NCBI GenBank assembly: GCA_965153455.1
Contig: OZ234494.1
Location: forward strand, 26,403,354 to 26,467,353
Source of the DNA: Sphagnum compactum
Lineage: Eukaryota > Bryophyta > Sphagnopsida > Sphagnales
Direction of reading: 5' to 3'
DNA length: 64,000 bases
Below the pieces are notes generated by a model. It did no database searches, was not told the DNA's origin, and was given only the letters and a program-made list of their open reading frames with translations. The translations under genes and the position numbers were made by a program. Below, piece after piece: positions 60,715 through 64,000 of this stretch; the first letter of the stretch is position 1; the number at the start of each line of letters is the position of its first letter.

Positions 60715-63700
60715 CTATGGTCCGTGTTCTGGAGATATCAGAGGTTGAGGTCGCAAAATCCTGTGCAGATAGTCACGTATTTCGGGTACTATCCGATGGG
60801 TTAATGCAGGATACCTGTACAAAAGCAAAGCAAACTCATTAACTTTTTATTCAGACAACTTAAGCAGTGCGTAAGTGTTCTTAGAAATCCATTAGAGAAC
60901 TACTGCCACAAACTTTCCTTCTACACAATGATACTTACCCACTTATGTTGCTCATCTGTTCATGCTGTCTCAAAATGAACAGAACACAAGTGTGTCGCAG
61001 AGAGAGAGCATGATATGCTTCTGCTAATTCATACACATTTGCGACATTCTCCACTGTCAGATCCTGCAACCATAAACCAAGACATCTGAAAAATGAATTT
61101 ACAGAAGCTAGCTATGCCCTTTGCTATGATGGCAAAGCAATGAATAATGTAGAGAAGAGAATAAAAGGTTGTTGCATAGAGACAGATGCTGAAGTCCACA
61201 AGGAGGAGCCTTGTCCTTGATTTACATGGAAAAATCAGGGGAGGTACGTAATGTCTTCCATAAACTCACCTGTGCTATAGCATACTCACATAAGCGCTTC
61301 AGTCCTTCAAGCAGGTACTGATCTGCAGCTCTCAGAAGATCTTGAGCGATGTCTGAGGTCACCTCAACTGTACCTGTGTAGATACACCTGGTTCCATGGA
61401 CCAATGTGTAAGGTAAACATTAGTAGCTAAACAATGCATCACAAGAATGTTTCTGAGACAGTCGCTACTACACATGGTAAGCAACTTCATGTGAAAACAG
61501 ACCTGACAAGAAACAATGAGTGATCATAACACAAAAAGACAAATTCACCTCATCATCAACTCAAACACTTTCCAGCTAATGTTGGGAATCTCAATGTCCT
61601 TCGCTTCCTTCTCCTGCAATTACCATTGACAAGCGGTCAACCTCAACAGGACAATGTAAACATTGCCTATGCTAGAGACAATCACTCACACTTCACAAAC
61701 CTACAATATTGTGCTCTTGTGAAAAATGCCACAAGTTGCATCAACACAGTGATATCATAGCCTTAACAACCATTCTGGTCAACATTTCAAGCCCTACACA
61801 AATATCCTTTTAGCAATATATGTGGACCATCAGGCATGACACAGTTAATATGCAGTATATGACACAAAAACAGTTACTTCGCTTGCTCAGCAGTCCTACC
61901 CTGTAGCCACCATCAAACATGGCGCGGAATGCATCAGAAGATGCCAACAATGCAATCCTATGTGCAAAGAATCGCCTTCCTGCAAGCAAATTACTGCTGT
62001 TACATGAATGACCTATTTTCACATAAATAAGAAAGATGGAAACAAAAACCAGTGTCCTGCTAAACTGCACAAGAAGAAGGCTCCACAACATCACAAGCAC
62101 ACTTGCCACCATTCAAGAGAATTGCCAACAGCTTTAGGTTTGCCACAGAATCACACCTTCTACAAGAAATGTGACGTCCGAGAGTGTACTGCTGTTGACA
62201 TACTGCTCACCCAAATAGACCTGCACAATATTCATCAATGTGAGACCATTCATCAACAGGTACTAGCAAAAGGAACAACATCAAGAACAACAGCATCCAA
62301 ATGACAAAAGACATGCCCATTCATCCAAATTGCTACAACATGTAAGAGATGACAAAAAGACCCTTGAGGACACTTTTGCCTACTCTTTGGCTACATCAAA
62401 TTTAAGTGCTTGCAAATAAAGAGCTCATGGATTGCGGGGTCGAGGTGTACTATGAGTGCATACAAAAGTTGGCTCATGGATTGCAGACACCAACACAACA
62501 TCAAGGCAAAACTTTGAAAGACTTCATAGAGAGAAACTGAGGCCACAAACCTGTGGTGTGGGAGGCAGAGGGGCCGCATCAATAGGTGAGAGGGCCGTAG
62601 CTTTCTTAGCCAATGTGCATAATGCAAGAGCTCCATCACGTTGCTGTTTGGGGTTAGTAAACGAAGTTAGCATTTCCAAAAGCACCTCCATCCCTGCAAC
62701 AATAGTTGATAACTTTGTCAGCAATGTGGACACATACACCTGCAACAGATTTAAGTATATCTGTTGTGCAGATTTTAACAGATCACCAAAGCTAAAACTG
62801 AGCACTTGCCGTTGTTCTCAATGAAAATGATGCGCTGGTCATCAGCAGCACACAGGTGAGCAAGAGTGGTGGCAACCCTTCTCTGTACAATCTTGTCTGC
62901 TGACCGCATGAGGTATAGTAGATGCTTCAGTACCTGACACAGAAAGTACATGATACATTGGGAACATCAGCAGCTTAACAACTTCACTTCACAAAGTGTG
63001 CTGCTGATATTTTCATCTCACCAACATAGAAATTTGGACCTTTTTGCTTACCCGTCCATGGATCTTCTCTTCCAGCCTCTTCAATGTTTTCTGTACACAG
63101 TCCTTAGAGGCCTGCAGGAAATGACAAACATAAAATCACAACTTCTTAAACTGTTCATTTCTGAGAACCAGACTGCTTACTGCCACACTTCTCCACCAGA
63201 TTCATTAATCCAGCACAGAAAATAGAGTGATCCTCAGCTGATAGGTTCTCAGCACTAACCCAGCTATATGGTTCCTGCTAATAAATCAAACAACAGCTAG
63301 ATCCATCAAGACATGCATATTGACACAGAGGAAGATAAGCACCACAGAACTACCTGCACAATAAGTTCACCATCAAAGAGCCTTTGGACACCACCCTCCC
63401 TGACTATGTCAGAGACATTATCCTGAAAAACACATCCACCACCAGTTTGTGCATATATAAATTGTCAGCATGAGTCAATCATTTGAATATCCAGGAACTC
63501 TCCTCATCACACAATTGAAGTTGTGCTCATCTCTAACTACCACAACAAACTGTGAAATTCTAGACATCCAAGAAGTTACATCCTGTGATCTACAACCCCG
63601 CTGCATATCACATTGAAGTTTCATCTCTTACCTCATTATCAGCCAAGCCATACAATGCAAAAGCTGCATTGTGCTGCAAGGATCCATTCTTGGAATCCAG

Positions 63701-64000
63701 AAGTTCAAGCAAGGGCCTCAGCCCACCATCATGGACAATTCCAGCTTGGTTGTGTGTGTTCTGTGAGGACTATAAGAACAAGTGTTATTATTTCAGCACT
63801 TCACAAACTTAGAAACACTAGAAATTCAGCCAGTTCAGAAACCAGAGCAGCGGCAGTGGTCAGAACCTGAGCTAGACGACCCAAAGCAAATGCTGCCATT
63901 TCACGAAGTTGAGGATCTGGAGCTTCAAGCATCCTTATAAGTGGTCGAACTGCCCCACGTTGCACAATGTGTACCTGAAGAACACAACATTTTCCTGATT
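60715..64000 (-). CDS. ARM repeat-BTB/POZ protein, ARIA/ABAP1-like (5' end beyond window)
   Basis: Proteins of this family combine ARM repeats with a C-terminal BTB domain. ARIA interacts with the ABA-response factor ABF2, and ABAP1 acts in replication licensing (known). Exons in gene order: 63974-63867, 63760-63632, 63422-63354, 63111-63052, 62933-62810, 62693-62551, 62220-62157, 61979-61900, 61613-61549, 61387-61270, 61063-60939, 60814-60715. Phases close over 394 codons to TAG at 60,715. ARM part: VHIVQRGAVRPLI, NTHNQAGIVHDGGLRPLLEL, GSLQHNAAFALYGLADNE. BTB part: TLSDVTFLVEGRRFFAHRIA, SSDAFRAMFDGGYR, then IYTGTVEVTSDIAQDLLRAA and DQYLLEGLKRLCEYAI. The tail ends IVPEIRDYLHRIL. The intron at 62,694-62,809 has a GC donor. 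The N-terminal ARM repeats lie right of the window. Confidence 0.93.

Overview
The window is plant nuclear DNA. Its genes are broken by many short spliceosomal introns (mostly about 80-600 bp), and their products are typical of land plants: plastid SECA2, an RPA70 with CCHC knuckles, an acid invertase with the plant 9-nt mini-exon, PEX5, ribosomal protein eL26/uL24 and an ARIA-type ARM-BTB protein. Telo-box promoter motifs (AAACCCTAA) are also plant-like. The exact lineage cannot be fixed by eye. My guess, held weakly, is a seed-free land plant.

Layout. 0.2-10.7 kb: SECA2 (+), rebuilt as 32 exons with every phase closing. 11.6-15.6 kb: a full RPA70 gene (-), convergent with SECA2. 16.3-20.4 kb: a direct duplicate of the 5' part of that RPA70 gene, cut off after the first OB fold. 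20.4-31 kb: AT-rich repeat-filled DNA with a ~1.1 kb inverted-repeat element, a 96-bp tandem array fused to a PIF/Harbinger-like MITE, an LTR-like repeat and two families of minisatellite-like repeats. 31-34.4 kb: a GH32 acid invertase (+), first coding exon not certain. 35-42.6 kb: a transposon graveyard in which a decayed PIF1-type (probably Helitron) helicase abuts fragments of at least three host genes (PHD/chromodomain protein, SPX-MFS transporter, L-Ala-D/L-Glu epimerase), followed by a well-preserved MITE. 43.2-49.0 kb: PEX5 (+), 15 exons. 51.4-52.9 kb: RPL26 (+), 4 exons. 53-60.7 kb: more repeats, including a ~1.2 kb direct duplication. 60.7-64 kb: the 3' two-thirds of an ARIA/ABAP1-like gene (-), which runs off the right edge.

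The intact genes are unrelated housekeeping genes and do not form a pathway or cluster. The most unusual points are the gene-fragment assembly next to the helicase relic, the truncated RPA70 paralogue that keeps start, splice sites and an OB-fold frame, the MITE end trapped in a tandem array, an unusually high share of GC-AG introns (5 of 69 reconstructed), and an in-frame transit-peptide-like extension upstream of RPL26. All domain calls are from reading translations by eye; no database search was run.
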